A stretch of DNA of 64,000 nt from Cognatiluteimonas weifangensis (GCF_003416885.1 NZ_QVPD01000001.1:309813-373812); one strand, 5' to 3'; numbered from the stretch's first letter, positions 10,225 through 19,499 are shown. The notes: generated by a model from the sequence alone, not told the origin. A program made the numbers and translations.

Positions 10225-10228
10225 GGCG

Positions 10229-10705
10229 ATGGCCTCGCCGGTGCTGGCGGCGTACCGGCGCCTGGCGCGCTGGCCGGGCGGACGCTGGCTGTTTTCGCGG
10301 CTGGTCTGCCGCAAGGCGCCGTACTTTTCCGGCATCGCCCCGCGCATCCTGACGCTGGAGCCGGGACGCGGCGTCGCCGCCATCCGCCATCGCCGCGCGG
10401 TGACCAACCATATCGGCACCGTGCACGCGATCGCACTGTGCAACCTGGCCGAGCTCATCGGCGGGCTGACCTGCGACGTCAGCATCCCGGCCTCGATGCG
10501 CTGGATCCCCAAAGGAATGACGGTCGAATACCTGAAGAAGGCGATCGGCACGATGACCGCCACCGCCAGCCCCGCATTCGCACCGCTGGCCGCCGCCGAT
10601 GCCGGCTACGAACTGCCGGTGGAGGTGCTGGTGCGCAACGACGCCGGCGAGACGGTCTTGCGCGCGCGCATCGCGATGTGGGTGTCGCCGAAAACCAGGC
10701 GCTGA
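10229..10705 (+). CDS. DUF4442 hotdog-fold protein (thioesterase-like)
   Basis: 158 aa. The sequence matches the DUF4442 type: a central stretch (NHIGTVHAIALCNLAELIGG) typical of hotdog-fold acyl-CoA thioesterase relatives, then a beta-rich C-terminus. It begins 4 bp after the fadE stop, which supports a role with acyl-CoA esters, but activity is not established for this family. Start ATG 10229 follows a short GGCG. Confidence 0.75.
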   Translation: MASPVLAAYRRLARWPGGRWLFSRLVCRKAPYFSGIAPRILTLEPGRGVAAIRHRRAVTNHIGTVHAIALCNLAELIGGLTCDVSIPASMRWIPKGMTVEYLKKAIGTMTATASPAFAPLAAADAGYELPVEVLVRNDAGETVLRARIAMWVSPKTRR

Positions 10706-10926
10706 GCGCCGCTCCGAACAGCGGCGCGGCCAACGCGGCTGGCACGCGAAGCTGTGACCGCGCCGTGGCTGCCAACCAGCACGACGCGAGCCAGGAGAGC
10801 CGGCAGAACACGCGCGGGCCGGTGACCAGGCCATGCGGCAGGCAGCCACAGGCAGCCGTTGTCCCGGCGGGCCGGCCAGCCCTTCGATGCCCGCCGGGCT
10901 TCGCGGCCTGGTGCCGCGCGCGGCGT

Positions 10927-11835
10927 TTACTCCAGGACCAGTTCGGCGTCGCCGGAGAAGGTCTCCATGCGGATCTCGCCGGCGCCGCTGCCGTAGCGCT
11001 GCTCCAGGCGCTTGCCGGGGCCGAACTCCTCCTTGTGGACGCTGGCGCCGGGGGCCTGCAGGTCGCCGCTGAAGCTCTCGCCGCTGACGCGCGCGGACAG
11101 CGCCTTGGGCAGGTGCAGGCGGATGTCGCCACTGACCGACTCGGCCTTGATCTGGCCGCCGTCGCGCAGCCCCACGCGCGCCTGCGCGTCGCCGGAGACG
11201 GTGCCGGTGGACAGGCGCCGCAGGCGCTGGCCGCGGCTGTCGACGGCGATGTCGCCGGACACGGTCTCGGCATGCACCGCACCGTCCAGGCGCCCGGACA
11301 GGACGATGTCGCCGCTGACTGTTTCCAGCCGCACGTCGCCGCTGTTGAGCGTCAGCCGCAGGTCGCCGCTGACGCTGTTGACCTGCGCCTGTTTCGGCGC
11401 GGCGGCCGCGACCACGTTGCCGCTGACCGTCTCCACTTCCAGCTCGCCCGGGGCCACGCCTGCGACATCGATGTCGGCAGAGACCGAGCCGAGGTCCAGG
11501 TCGGCCTGCAGCGGCACCTGCAGCCGCAGGTCGCTGGGGCCGGTGCGGTCGGTGCGCCAGGCGCCGATGCGCTTGGGGTATTGCACGCGCACCACCAGGT
11601 GGCCGCGGTCGCCCTCGATCAAGAGCTTTTCCGCGCCCTCGCCGAGCGTGCCGGTGATGCGGACCTCGTTGCGCTCCCAGGCGCGCACCTGGATGCGGCC
11701 CTTGAGGTTGTCGACCTCGACCCGGCCGCGCGGGTCCAGCGGACGGGTCTGCTCGATCGGCGTGGCCGCCAGCAGCGGCGTGGCGACGAGACCGGCGAGC
11801 AGGGCCAGGGCCAGGGTGGGGATGGGGTGGCGCAT
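10927..11835 (-). CDS. Secreted DUF4097-type beta-repeat protein
   Basis: 302 aa. A signal peptide (MRHPIPTLALALLAGLVATP, cleavage near AAA) is followed by a series of short beta repeats centred on VSGDI/VSGNV, typical of DUF4097/DUF4098 adhesin-like beta-helix proteins. Probably periplasmic; no enzymatic motif is seen. It is the third gene of a sigma/anti-sigma/DUF4097 operon, starting 27 bp after the anti-sigma stop. It may therefore be a target or an envelope sensor of that sigma factor (inference). Confidence 0.8.
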   Translation of the reverse strand: MRHPIPTLALALLAGLVATPLLAATPIEQTRPLDPRGRVEVDNLKGRIQVRAWERNEVRITGTLGEGAEKLLIEGDRGHLVVRVQYPKRIGAWRTDRTGPSDLRLQVPLQADLDLGSVSADIDVAGVAPGELEVETVSGNVVAAAAPKQAQVNSVSGDLRLTLNSGDVRLETVSGDIVLSGRLDGAVHAETVSGDIAVDSRGQRLRRLSTGTVSGDAQARVGLRDGGQIKAESVSGDIRLHLPKALSARVSGESFSGDLQAPGASVHKEEFGPGKRLEQRYGSGAGEIRMETFSGDAELVLE

Positions 11836-11862
11836 GACGTCGTCTCCGAAAGCGGTGCTGGA

Positions 11863-12453
11863 TCAGGTCAGGGCGGCGCGCTGGGTGAGTGCCAGGCGCA
11901 GGGTATAGGTGTGGCGCAGGCGCTCGAGCAGGAAACGCGCGTCGGGATCGCGCGCCAGCGCGGTGCGGATCTGCGCGGCGCTGCGGTCGAGCTCGCGCAG
12001 CGCCGGCTGCTCCGCCTGCGGCGCCGGCGCGGCGGCCTGCAGTTCCTGCAACGCGGCGCGATATTCGCGGGTCAGCGCCGTGGCCTCGCGGTCGAGCGAC
12101 GGCGCCGACGCCAGCGTCGCCCCGGCCTGCGATGCGGGTGGCGGCTGCAGTTGCCAGGCCACGCCGACGGCCAGTAGCAGCGACGCCGCCAGCGCCCATG
12201 GCGCGAAGCGCCGCGGCGAGGTGCGCGCCGACTGCGTGCGCGGCAACTGCGTGCGCGTCGACCGCGTGCCTGCCGACGGCGTGCCTGCCGGCGACGCGGA
12301 CGCGGCGATGCGCGCCGCAATCTCCGGCCACAGGTCGTGCGCAGGGGCCAGCTCGCGGCGCAGACCGCGCAACTGCAGCCGCAGGCCGGCGTCCAGCGGC
12401 GCGTCGGCGGCGTGCTGCGTGCGTTCGGGACGGATGTCGTCGTTCTCGTTCAT
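11863..12453 (-). CDS. Putative anti-sigma factor, single-pass membrane protein
   Basis: 196 aa. The N-terminal cytoplasmic part (1-60) is followed by a degenerate 5-residue repeat (AGTPS, AGTRS, TRTQL, PRTQS, ARTSP), then one membrane segment (FAPWALAASLLLAVGVAW). The alpha-helical, Ala/Gln-rich periplasmic part resembles no catalytic domain. No zinc-binding anti-sigma motif is visible. The call rests on gene order: its ATG overlaps the sigma factor stop (ATGA), implying translational coupling. Confidence 0.65.
   Translation of the reverse strand: MNENDDIRPERTQHAADAPLDAGLRLQLRGLRRELAPAHDLWPEIAARIAASASPAGTPSAGTRSTRTQLPRTQSARTSPRRFAPWALAASLLLAVGVAWQLQPPPASQAGATLASAPSLDREATALTREYRAALQELQAAAPAPQAEQPALRELDRSAAQIRTALARDPDARFLLERLRHTYTLRLALTQRAALT
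12218..12292 (-). repeat. 15-bp minisatellite inside the anti-sigma gene
   Basis: About five degenerate 15-bp units built on GGCAGGCACGC-GTC lie in frame. They encode a 5-aa repeat in the linker before the membrane segment. Copy-number change would lengthen or shorten the linker without frameshift. Confidence 0.7.
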
Positions 12454-13046
12454 GCGTGCGCTCCCAGGCGTGCGCGCAACAGGCCGCGGGCGCGGTGCAG
12501 TTGCGCCTTGGAACTGCCGACCGCCATGTCCAGCGCGGCGGCGATTTCCTCGTGTTTCCAGCCTTCCACGTCGTACAGCACCAGCACCGCGCGGGCGCGC
12601 GGCGGCAGGGTCGCGACCGCGCGCTCCAGGTCCAGCGACAGCGCAGTGGCGTGGCCGGCCGAATCCGGCGCGCCGGCGTGGTCCAGCGCCTGCTCGTCGT
12701 CCTCGATCTGCGGCCGGCTGCGGCGCGCACGCAACTCCATCAGCGCGGTGTTGACCGCCAGCCGGTGCAGCCAGGTCGTGAACGCGCTCTCGAAGCGGTA
12801 GCCCGGCAACGCCTGCCAGGCGCGCACGAAGGCTTCCTGGGTCAGGTCCTCGGCACGCGCGCGGTCGAAGCCGACCAGCCGCGCGACCACGCCATGCACG
12901 CGCGCGGCGTGGCGCCGATACAGCGCCTCGAAGGCGCTGCCGTCGCCGGCCGCGGCCGCGCGCGCCAACGCCTGGTCGACGTCGGCGGCCGCCGGCGCGG
13001 CGGAGTCGGGATCGGGCTGCCAGTCGGACACGGTGACGGTGAGCAT
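12450..13046 (-). CDS. ECF-family RNA polymerase sigma factor
   Basis: 198 aa. Region 2 (AFEALYRRH through DLTQEAFVRAW) and region 4 (LPPRARAVLVLYDVEGWKHE, then SSKAQLHRARGLLRARL) are both clear; regions 1 and 3 are absent, as in group 4 sigma factors. It would direct RNA polymerase to a small envelope-linked regulon. ATG 13046 is chosen over GTG 13052 because GGAG lies 5 nt upstream. It is the first gene of an operon with anti-sigma and DUF4097 genes. Confidence 0.92.
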   Translation of the reverse strand: MLTVTVSDWQPDPDSAAPAAADVDQALARAAAAGDGSAFEALYRRHAARVHGVVARLVGFDRARAEDLTQEAFVRAWQALPGYRFESAFTTWLHRLAVNTALMELRARRSRPQIEDDEQALDHAGAPDSAGHATALSLDLERAVATLPPRARAVLVLYDVEGWKHEEIAAALDMAVGSSKAQLHRARGLLRARLGAHA

Positions 13047-13282
13047 ACCCACTCCGATGCGCGTGACCCGCCGATGGTTTAGGCCGCGGGTCCGGCTCCG
13101 GGGAGCGTCGCGAAGCGCGCCCTCCGGGCAGGGCTGTCGCCGGCGTGGAGGCGGGCGTCAGGTCTCCAGGATGGAATGCACGGCATGGCTCGCCTGCGAG
13201 GCGGGGCCAGCACGGCATCGCAAGCGAGTTCGCAAGCGCCTTGGGCGCGACGCTCCGGTTCCGCGGTGAGCCACGGCGGCAG

Positions 13283-14572
13283 TTAGGGTTCCGGCGGCCC
13301 GCCGCGTTCCACGCGCCGGGCCAGACGCCAGCCGATGGTGCCGGCGGCGGTCGCGGCGAGGGCCCCGAGGGCCGCGAACCCGCCGGTGGCCACGCCGGCC
13401 AGGCGCAGCAGGTTCATGCCGCTGGCGGTGACCACGTCGCCGAAACGCCACACTGCCGTGTCCACCGCGTTCTTGCCCTTGTAGCGCAGGCTGCGCGGGA
13501 CGAAGGTGAACAGGCTTTCGCGCGCCGGTCCCTGCATGCCGTAGGACAGCCCGCGGCTGACGATCAGCGCCACCGCCACCGTCGGCAGGACGGCGCCCGT
13601 CGGCAACCCGACCACCGGCGTAGCCATCGCCAGCAGCAGCGCGGCGACCGTCGCGGCCGCCCAGATCGCGATCGGCAGCGCCGCCCCGTGGCGCACCAGC
13701 AACCAGCGCGTCAGGGTCAACTGCACCGCCACCTGCAGCACGTTCGTGGCCAGGTCGATGTCGGCCGCGAACCGCGTGCGCGACACCGCGTCGTGGAAGG
13801 TCGCTCCCGAGTAATCGGTGACCAGCACATAGTTGACCGTACCGATCGCATCGCCCAGCAGCATCAGCAACGCCATCGCGCGCATGAACGGATCGCCGAA
13901 CACCTGCTTGAGCCCGTCGAACATGCCGCCGCCCAGCGCCGCCTCGTCATCGGCCTGCCGGCGCGCGCCATGCAGCCGCGACCAGCGCCCCAGCGCCACC
14001 ACGCACACCAGCGCCGCGCCCAGCAGCGCCGCCGACACCAGCAGCAGCGGCGCCACGCCGATGACCCCGACCAGGCTGCGGGTCAGCGCCGGCCCGGCGA
14101 TGGCGCCGGCAGTGCCGCCCAGGGCAATGAGCGGGAACAGCCGCCGCGCCTGCCGCTGGTCCCAGATGTCGGCCATGAAGCTCCAGAACACCGACACCAC
14201 GAACAGGTTGAACACGCTCACCCAGACGAAGAACACCATGCCCAGCAGGCGCGGGTCGAGCAGCCCGCGCACGCCGAACAGCGGCACGAAGCCCAGCAGG
14301 CAGGCGATGAAGAACAGGTACACCACCGGCACCAGCACCCGCCGCGGCCAGCGCGCCGCCAGCCACGCGAACACCGGCGTCAGCGCCAGGGTCGCCACGA
14401 AGGTCGCCGCGAAGAACCACGGCAGCTGGGTCGAGCCCACCGCCGCGGCCAGCTGCTCGCGCACCGGCCGCATCACGTAGTAGGCGGCCAGCACGCAGAA
14501 GAAATACGCGAACGACAGCCCCACCGCGCGCGCTTCGCCGGCATGGACGCGTCCACCTGGACTTGCGGGCAT
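13283..14572 (-). CDS. MFS-type / nucleotide-exchanger-like permease
   Basis: 429 aa with about 11-12 hydrophobic membrane segments. The segment after TM1 (YYVMRPVREQLAA) resembles the opening of NTT/Npt ADP-ATP exchangers and related MFS permeases, which many genomes simply call MFS transporters. Substrate unknown. Start ATG 14572; a longer open frame upstream is the antisense of the GMC gene. It is divergent from that gene with a 159-bp gap. Membrane transporter is firm; the subfamily is tentative. Confidence 0.7.
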   Translation of the reverse strand: MPASPGGRVHAGEARAVGLSFAYFFCVLAAYYVMRPVREQLAAAVGSTQLPWFFAATFVATLALTPVFAWLAARWPRRVLVPVVYLFFIACLLGFVPLFGVRGLLDPRLLGMVFFVWVSVFNLFVVSVFWSFMADIWDQRQARRLFPLIALGGTAGAIAGPALTRSLVGVIGVAPLLLVSAALLGAALVCVVALGRWSRLHGARRQADDEAALGGGMFDGLKQVFGDPFMRAMALLMLLGDAIGTVNYVLVTDYSGATFHDAVSRTRFAADIDLATNVLQVAVQLTLTRWLLVRHGAALPIAIWAAATVAALLLAMATPVVGLPTGAVLPTVAVALIVSRGLSYGMQGPARESLFTFVPRSLRYKGKNAVDTAVWRFGDVVTASGMNLLRLAGVATGGFAALGALAATAAGTIGWRLARRVERGGPPEP

Positions 14573-14731
14573 GGGGTTTCCGCTGGCCGCTGCCGGCCCG
14601 GCAGCGCGTGCACGGTAGCCGATGGCGGGCGCCGGCCGCCAGCGCGGGCCGGCACCATTCCCGAGCATTTGCTCCAGCAGCCGGGCATAGTTTGCCCCTG
14701 AAGTCGGCACACCCGTGCCGCGGGGTGGCCC

Positions 14732-16330
14732 GTGTACGACTACATCATCATCGGCGCCGGTTCGGCCGGCTGCGTGCTCGCCAACCGGCTCAGCGAGGAT
14801 CCCGACTGCAAGGTGCTGCTGCTGGAAGCCGGCCCGCGCGACTGGCATCCCTTCATCCACATGCCCGCCGGCCTGGCCAAGCTGGTCGGGCAGAAAGGCG
14901 TGAACTGGAACTACGACACCGCGCCGCAGCCGCATCTGGACGGGCGCACGCTGTGGTGGCCGCGCGGCAAGGTGCTGGGCGGCTCCAGCTCGATCAACGC
15001 GATGTGCTACATCCGCGGCGTGCCCGCCGACTACGACGGCTGGGCCGCGCAGGGCGCCGCGGGCTGGGACTGGGACACGGTGCTGCCCTACTTCATCCGC
15101 AGCGAAGGCAACGTCCGCGGCGGCGATGCGCTGCACGGCGGCGACGGCCCGCTGACGGTCTCGGACCTGCGCTACGTCAACCCGCTGTCCTACGCCTTCA
15201 TCGAGGCCGGGCAACAGGCCGGTCATGCCCACAGCCACGACTTCAATGGTCCGGACCAGGCCGGCGTCGGCCTGTACCAGGTGACCCAGCGCGACGGCGC
15301 GCGCTGCTCGGCCGCGGTCGCCTACCTGGCCCCGGCGCGCACGCGCTCCAACCTCACCGTGCACACCCATGCGCTGGTCAGCCGCATCACCTTCGAGCGC
15401 GCCACGTCGGCCAGCCCGCGCGCCAACGGCGTCACCTACTCGATGCGCGGCAAGGCCTTCCACCAGCCGGCCGCGCGCGAGGTCATCGTCTGCGGCGGCG
15501 CGGTCAACTCGCCGCAGCTGCTGATGCTCTCGGGCGTCGGCCCGGCTGCGGAGCTGCGCCGGCATGGCATCGCCGTGGTCGCCGACGCGCCCGACGTCGG
15601 CGCCAACCTGCAGGACCACCTGGACATCTGCACCCTGCAGCATTGCCCGCCGCGGCTGAGCTACGACCGCCTCGGCGACCTGCGGATCGCCTTCGACTAT
15701 TTCCTGCGCGGGCATCGCGGCCCGGGCAGCAGCAACATCGCCGAGGCCGGCGGCTTCGTGCGCTCGCGCCTGGCCAGGGATGCGCGTTGCGACGTCCAGT
15801 TCCATTTCGTCCCGGCGATGCTCGACGACCACGGCCGTCATCGCCTTGCCGGCGATGGCTACACCCTGCACGCCTGCTTCCTGCATCCGCGCAGCCGCGG
15901 CCGCATCGCCCTGGCCAGCAACCGCGCCGGCGACAAGCCGCGGATCGAGGCGAACTACCTCGGCGACGCCGAAGGCTTCGACCTGAAGATGATGGTCGAG
16001 TGCGCCCGGCTCGCGCGCGAGGTGTTCGCGCAGAAGGCCTTCGACCCGTACCGCGGCGCGCCGATCTTCCCGGCGCGCAGCGACCTGTCGGACGCGGAGC
16101 TGGCGGCGTTCGTCCGCGCCAAGGCCGAGACCGTGTACCACCCGGTCGGCAGCTGCCGCATGGGCAGCGACGCGGCAGCGGTGGTCGATCCGCAGCTGCG
16201 CGTGCGCGGCGTCGACGGCCTGCGCGTGGTCGACGCCTCGGTGATGCCGTGCCTGCCGACCGGCAACACCAACGCGCCGACGATCATGATCGCCGAGCGC
16301 GCCGCCGACCTGATCCGCGGCCGGGCCTGA
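14732..16330 (+). CDS. GMC-family FAD oxidoreductase (choline dehydrogenase-like)
   Basis: 532 aa. The FAD-binding GAGSAGCVLANRL at residues 8-20 is followed by GMC signature 1 (GGSSSINAMCYIRG, about 86-99), signature 2 (GGAVNSPQLLMLSGVGP, about 255-271) and the C-terminal catalytic His region (HPVGSCRMG). These enzymes oxidise alcohols to aldehydes. Length and motifs fit choline/alcohol dehydrogenases, but no betaine genes are nearby, so the substrate is left open. GTG start at 14732; no other start fits the N-terminal dinucleotide fold. Confidence 0.9.
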   Translation: MYDYIIIGAGSAGCVLANRLSEDPDCKVLLLEAGPRDWHPFIHMPAGLAKLVGQKGVNWNYDTAPQPHLDGRTLWWPRGKVLGGSSSINAMCYIRGVPADYDGWAAQGAAGWDWDTVLPYFIRSEGNVRGGDALHGGDGPLTVSDLRYVNPLSYAFIEAGQQAGHAHSHDFNGPDQAGVGLYQVTQRDGARCSAAVAYLAPARTRSNLTVHTHALVSRITFERATSASPRANGVTYSMRGKAFHQPAAREVIVCGGAVNSPQLLMLSGVGPAAELRRHGIAVVADAPDVGANLQDHLDICTLQHCPPRLSYDRLGDLRIAFDYFLRGHRGPGSSNIAEAGGFVRSRLARDARCDVQFHFVPAMLDDHGRHRLAGDGYTLHACFLHPRSRGRIALASNRAGDKPRIEANYLGDAEGFDLKMMVECARLAREVFAQKAFDPYRGAPIFPARSDLSDAELAAFVRAKAETVYHPVGSCRMGSDAAAVVDPQLRVRGVDGLRVVDASVMPCLPTGNTNAPTIMIAERAADLIRGRA

Positions 16331-16595
16331 GCGCGCGCGACGACCGGATGCCCGGACTTTTCCCGGATCCTTCTACCAATCGCGGAACCTCTGCGGGAAA
16401 GCCGGCAGCCCGGCCGATGCGGAACACACCGCGAATCCGTCGCTGGAGTCTCGGCGGCGCCATCCCTTCGTCTCCCAAGCGCGGAAACCTCCGCGGAAGC
16501 CGGTGACCCGACCTGTGCAGACACGCCGTGAATACGTCGCTGGAGTCTCGGCGGCCCCATCCCTTCGTCCCCCAAGTGCGGAAACGTCTGCAGGG

Positions 16596-16703
16596 GAAGC
16601 CGGTGGCCCGGCCTGTGCGGGACACGCCGTGAATACGTCCCTGTAGGCTCCTCGGCGGCATCCATGCCGCCGACGGTCCCGCACAGGCCCGGCCACCGGC
16701 TTC
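16596..16703 (+). repeat. 108-bp hairpin repeat, copy 1
   Basis: Near-perfect 27-bp inverted ends (16596-16622 and 16677-16703) flank a centre with its own hairpin, CGGCGGCATCCATGCCGCCG. The copy at 21385-21492 has identical length. Confidence 0.85.
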
Positions 16704-16764
16704 TGGCAAGTGAGTCGGCGCTTGTAAAAAAAGCCGCCGAAGCGACGATCTTCAATCTCGCCAA

Positions 16765-16879
16765 GTCGCCGGCCGGCGGGCTGGGGGTGCGGAGAGCAGG
16801 CCAAGGATGGCCTGCGCCCCGACTTAAAGACAGGAGGTCGTCAGGAGGGCGCAGCACCCCCAGCCCGCCGGGCGGCGAC
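16765..16879 (+). repeat. 115-bp inverted-end repeat, copy 1
   Basis: The 26-bp ends (16765-16790 and 16854-16879) are inverted copies with one mismatch by eye. Full-length copies with the same 115-bp span occur at 21557-21671 and, reversed, at 63871-63985. Confidence 0.87.
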
Positions 16880-16918
16880 TCCTTCCGAAGCCGACTCCCG
16901 AACGGGGGAAACTCTTGC

Positions 16919-18823
16919 TCAGGGAACGGCCCGCTCCAGCATCGGCGGCAGCGGACAATGCAGCACGCCGCAGATCGTGCGCAGCAGTTCGGACTCGGCC
17001 ACGCCGATGCGGCCGTCGTGGCCGATGGTGGCGGACAGGCCTTCGACCAGCGCCTGCCGCGCCAGCGGATCCAGCGCGTCCAGCGGCGCCCACACCGCGT
17101 CCAGCGCCAGCACCCCGCCGGCGCGCGGCAGGTACGGCAGGTGGTCGCGCGGCAGCACCCGCTGGATCCCGGCCAGGTAGGCGCGCTGCGCTTCGGCCGG
17201 ATCGGCATGCCCGGCCTGCGCTACCACGCACAGCAGCGTGGATACCTCGCTGCGCACCCCGGCCAGCTTGCGCCGGCCGAACCGCGCATAGCGCGCCGGG
17301 TCCAGCGCTTCGCGCACCTGCACCTGCAGCAGCCGGCCCAGGCAGTACTCGAACAGCGACACCCGGCCGTCGGCATTGACCACCGCGTGCACGGTGTCCA
17401 GGAACGTGTCGAGTTCCGGCCGCGGCCGCCGCCGCAGCACCGGGAACGCCAGCGCCGCCAGCGGCAGCCGCAGCAATGGATGCAGGCCGGCGAGGGATCG
17501 TGCATGCGCCTGCCGCGCCGCGTCGGCCACGGCCGCACCCAGTCGCGCGGCGATCTCGGTGTACTGGATCCGCGCCAGTGCGGGCTCCTCGGCCAGCAGC
17601 AGGCCCAGCAGCAGCGGCATCACCGCGTCGCGGCGCGCGGCCAGGATGCGCAGTTCGTCGGGAATCCGGGCGACGATCGCGTCGGCGCGACGGTAGTCGT
17701 CGGCAGCCGGCGCGGCCACCTGCGCCACCACCATCGGCGGGGTCAGCGCGAACTCGCCCGCCGCGGCCGGGAGCGTCGCGTCACCGGCGGGTACCAGCCC
17801 CAGCTGCACATCCTCGGCCAGGCCGTCGGGCGGTGCCGCCAGCCAGCGCCGCTGCAAGTCGTGCAGTTGCTCGGCGCGGAACGTCGGCTCCAGCGCCTGG
17901 ATCCGCGCCAGCAGCGGCGGATGGGTGGCGAACAGCCCGGAGAAACCGACGCCGTCGCCGAACAGCATGTGGCTGACCTCCTCGGCGTCGCCGCGGTCGT
18001 TGAGCCTGGAGCCGGCATCGAGGCCGCCGATTTTCTTCAGCGCGCCGGCCAGGCCCCGCGTCTGCCGGGTGAACTGCACCGCGCTGGCGTCGGCCAGCGA
18101 CTCGCGCGTGCGGCTGACGCCGGCCTTGATCACGCGCCCGAAGAACAGCCCGACGTAGCCGACCAGCAGCGCGATCAGCGCCGCCACCAGGATCACCGCC
18201 GCGCCGCGGCTATTGCGGCCGCGACCACCCAGTTGCAGCACCTTGCGGCCGATGACGCCGAGCATCAGGATCCCGAACAGCACCCCGATCAGGCGGATGT
18301 TCAGGCGCATGTCGCCGTTGAGGATGTGGCTGAACTCGTGCGCGATCACGCCCTGCAGTTCGTCGCGGTTGAGCCGGTCGAGCGCGCCGCGGGTGACCGC
18401 GACCACCGCGTCCGACGGCGTGTAGCCGGCGGCGAAGGCATTGATCGCGGCCTCGTGCTCGAGCACGTAGAGCTTGGGCACCGGCACCCCGGAGGCGATC
18501 GCGATTTCCTCGACCACGTTGCGCAGCCGGCGCAAGTCGGCATCGGTGGCGTCCTCGGGTACCGGCACGCCGCCCAGTTGCAGCGCCACCGGCTCGCCGC
18601 CGCCGCGCAGCGAGGCGACCCGGTACAGCGAGCCGATGCCGATGATCGCCAGCGTGGCGAGGGTGGTGAAGGTCAGCAGTGCGCCGGCCCGGCCCGCCGC
18701 GCCGAACACCAGATACACGCCGGCATCGACCGCGAGCACGATGCCCAGCACCGCCAGCGCGAACAACAGCAGCAGCCGCGTCGAGGTGCGGCGCGCGGCG
18801 GCCTGGCGTTCGAAGAAGTTCAT
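16919..18823 (-). CDS. M48 zinc metalloprotease with TerB-like C-terminal region
   Basis: 634 aa, about twice the size of HtpX (about 290). Two N-terminal membrane segments (about 18-65) are followed by the M48 domain with the zinc motif HEFSH at 162-166 and a membrane helix pair around 185-225. The C-terminal 300 residues contain two segments of the form NADGRVSLFEYCLGRLL and HDGRIGVAESELLRT, reminiscent of TerB-like metal-binding helices (inference). By family it degrades misfolded membrane proteins. The lemA gene lies 79 bp upstream on the same strand, the usual M48-LemA pairing. Confidence 0.88.
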   Translation of the reverse strand: MNFFERQAAARRTSTRLLLLFALAVLGIVLAVDAGVYLVFGAAGRAGALLTFTTLATLAIIGIGSLYRVASLRGGGEPVALQLGGVPVPEDATDADLRRLRNVVEEIAIASGVPVPKLYVLEHEAAINAFAAGYTPSDAVVAVTRGALDRLNRDELQGVIAHEFSHILNGDMRLNIRLIGVLFGILMLGVIGRKVLQLGGRGRNSRGAAVILVAALIALLVGYVGLFFGRVIKAGVSRTRESLADASAVQFTRQTRGLAGALKKIGGLDAGSRLNDRGDAEEVSHMLFGDGVGFSGLFATHPPLLARIQALEPTFRAEQLHDLQRRWLAAPPDGLAEDVQLGLVPAGDATLPAAAGEFALTPPMVVAQVAAPAADDYRRADAIVARIPDELRILAARRDAVMPLLLGLLLAEEPALARIQYTEIAARLGAAVADAARQAHARSLAGLHPLLRLPLAALAFPVLRRRPRPELDTFLDTVHAVVNADGRVSLFEYCLGRLLQVQVREALDPARYARFGRRKLAGVRSEVSTLLCVVAQAGHADPAEAQRAYLAGIQRVLPRDHLPYLPRAGGVLALDAVWAPLDALDPLARQALVEGLSATIGHDGRIGVAESELLRTICGVLHCPLPPMLERAVP

Positions 18824-18902
18824 GGATCCTGCTGCCTGCGATCGTCGGGCCCGCGACAGCGTGGCTTCGCCAGCTCGCAGGCCAGGCGTCTGCGCGCGTG
18901 CT

Positions 18903-19499
18903 TCAGAACTGCACCTTGGGCGCCGCGCGCACCTCGGCCCGCTGCGCGGCCGGGATTTCCAGCAGTGCCGCCGCGGCGAAGCCGAACAGGCCGGCGACCA
19001 CGCTCGAAGGGAACACCTCGCGCTTGTTGTTGTAGGCCATCACCGAGTCGTTGAAGGCCTGGCGGGCGAAGGCGACCCGGTTCTCGGTCGAGGTCAGCTC
19101 CTCGGTCAGCTGCAGCATGTTCTGGCTGGCCTTGAGATCCGGGTAGGCCTCGACCACCGCCAGCAGCCGCCCGAGCGCACCGTCGAGCATGCCCTGTGCC
19201 GCGCCCAGGGTGGCCATCGCCGCCGGGTCGCCGGGGCTGGCCTTGGCCGCGGCCAGGCCCGAGAGCGCCGCGCCGCGCGCGGCGACCACCGCTTCCAGGG
19301 TTTCGCGTTCGTGGGTGAGGTAGCCCTTGGCGGTCTCGACCAGGTTCGGGATCAGGTCGAAGCGCCGCTGCAGCTGCACGTCGATCTGGGCGAAGGCATT
19401 GCGGAAGGCATTGCGGGCCGTGATCAGACCGTTGTAGATGGCCACCGCCCAAACTGCGACGACGGCCACAATCCCGAGCAGAATCAGCAGCGTGCCCAT
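18903..19499 (-). CDS. lemA: LemA family protein
   Basis: 198 aa. One N-terminal membrane helix (LLILLGIVAVVAVWAVAIYN) is followed by the long antiparallel coiled-coil helices typical of LemA, including the conserved QLQRRFDLIPNLVETAKGY segment. Molecular role unknown; LemA is very often linked with M48 proteases, as here. Stop to M48 start is 79 bp. Confidence 0.93.
   Translation of the reverse strand: MGTLLILLGIVAVVAVWAVAIYNGLITARNAFRNAFAQIDVQLQRRFDLIPNLVETAKGYLTHERETLEAVVAARGAALSGLAAAKASPGDPAAMATLGAAQGMLDGALGRLLAVVEAYPDLKASQNMLQLTEELTSTENRVAFARQAFNDSVMAYNNKREVFPSSVVAGLFGFAAAALLEIPAAQRAEVRAAPKVQF

Larger units (their letters stand above)
16380..16918. repeat. Gene-free composite repeat region 1
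   Basis: No credible gene. About three tandem units of roughly 110 bp (recurring GGAAGCCGGTG and GTGAATACGTC) lead into a 108-bp hairpin element (16596-16703). After 61 bp follows a 115-bp element (16765-16879). The same 108 + spacer + 115 bp arrangement recurs at 21385-21671. Confidence 0.85.

Noticed and set aside
14732..16330. Naming the GMC enzyme betA
   Set aside because: Motifs are shared by many GMC alcohol oxidoreductases and no betaine or choline genes are adjacent.
16380..16918. CRISPR array
   Set aside because: Repeat units are long, degenerate and tandem, with inverted ends and no regular unique spacers; no cas genes in the window.
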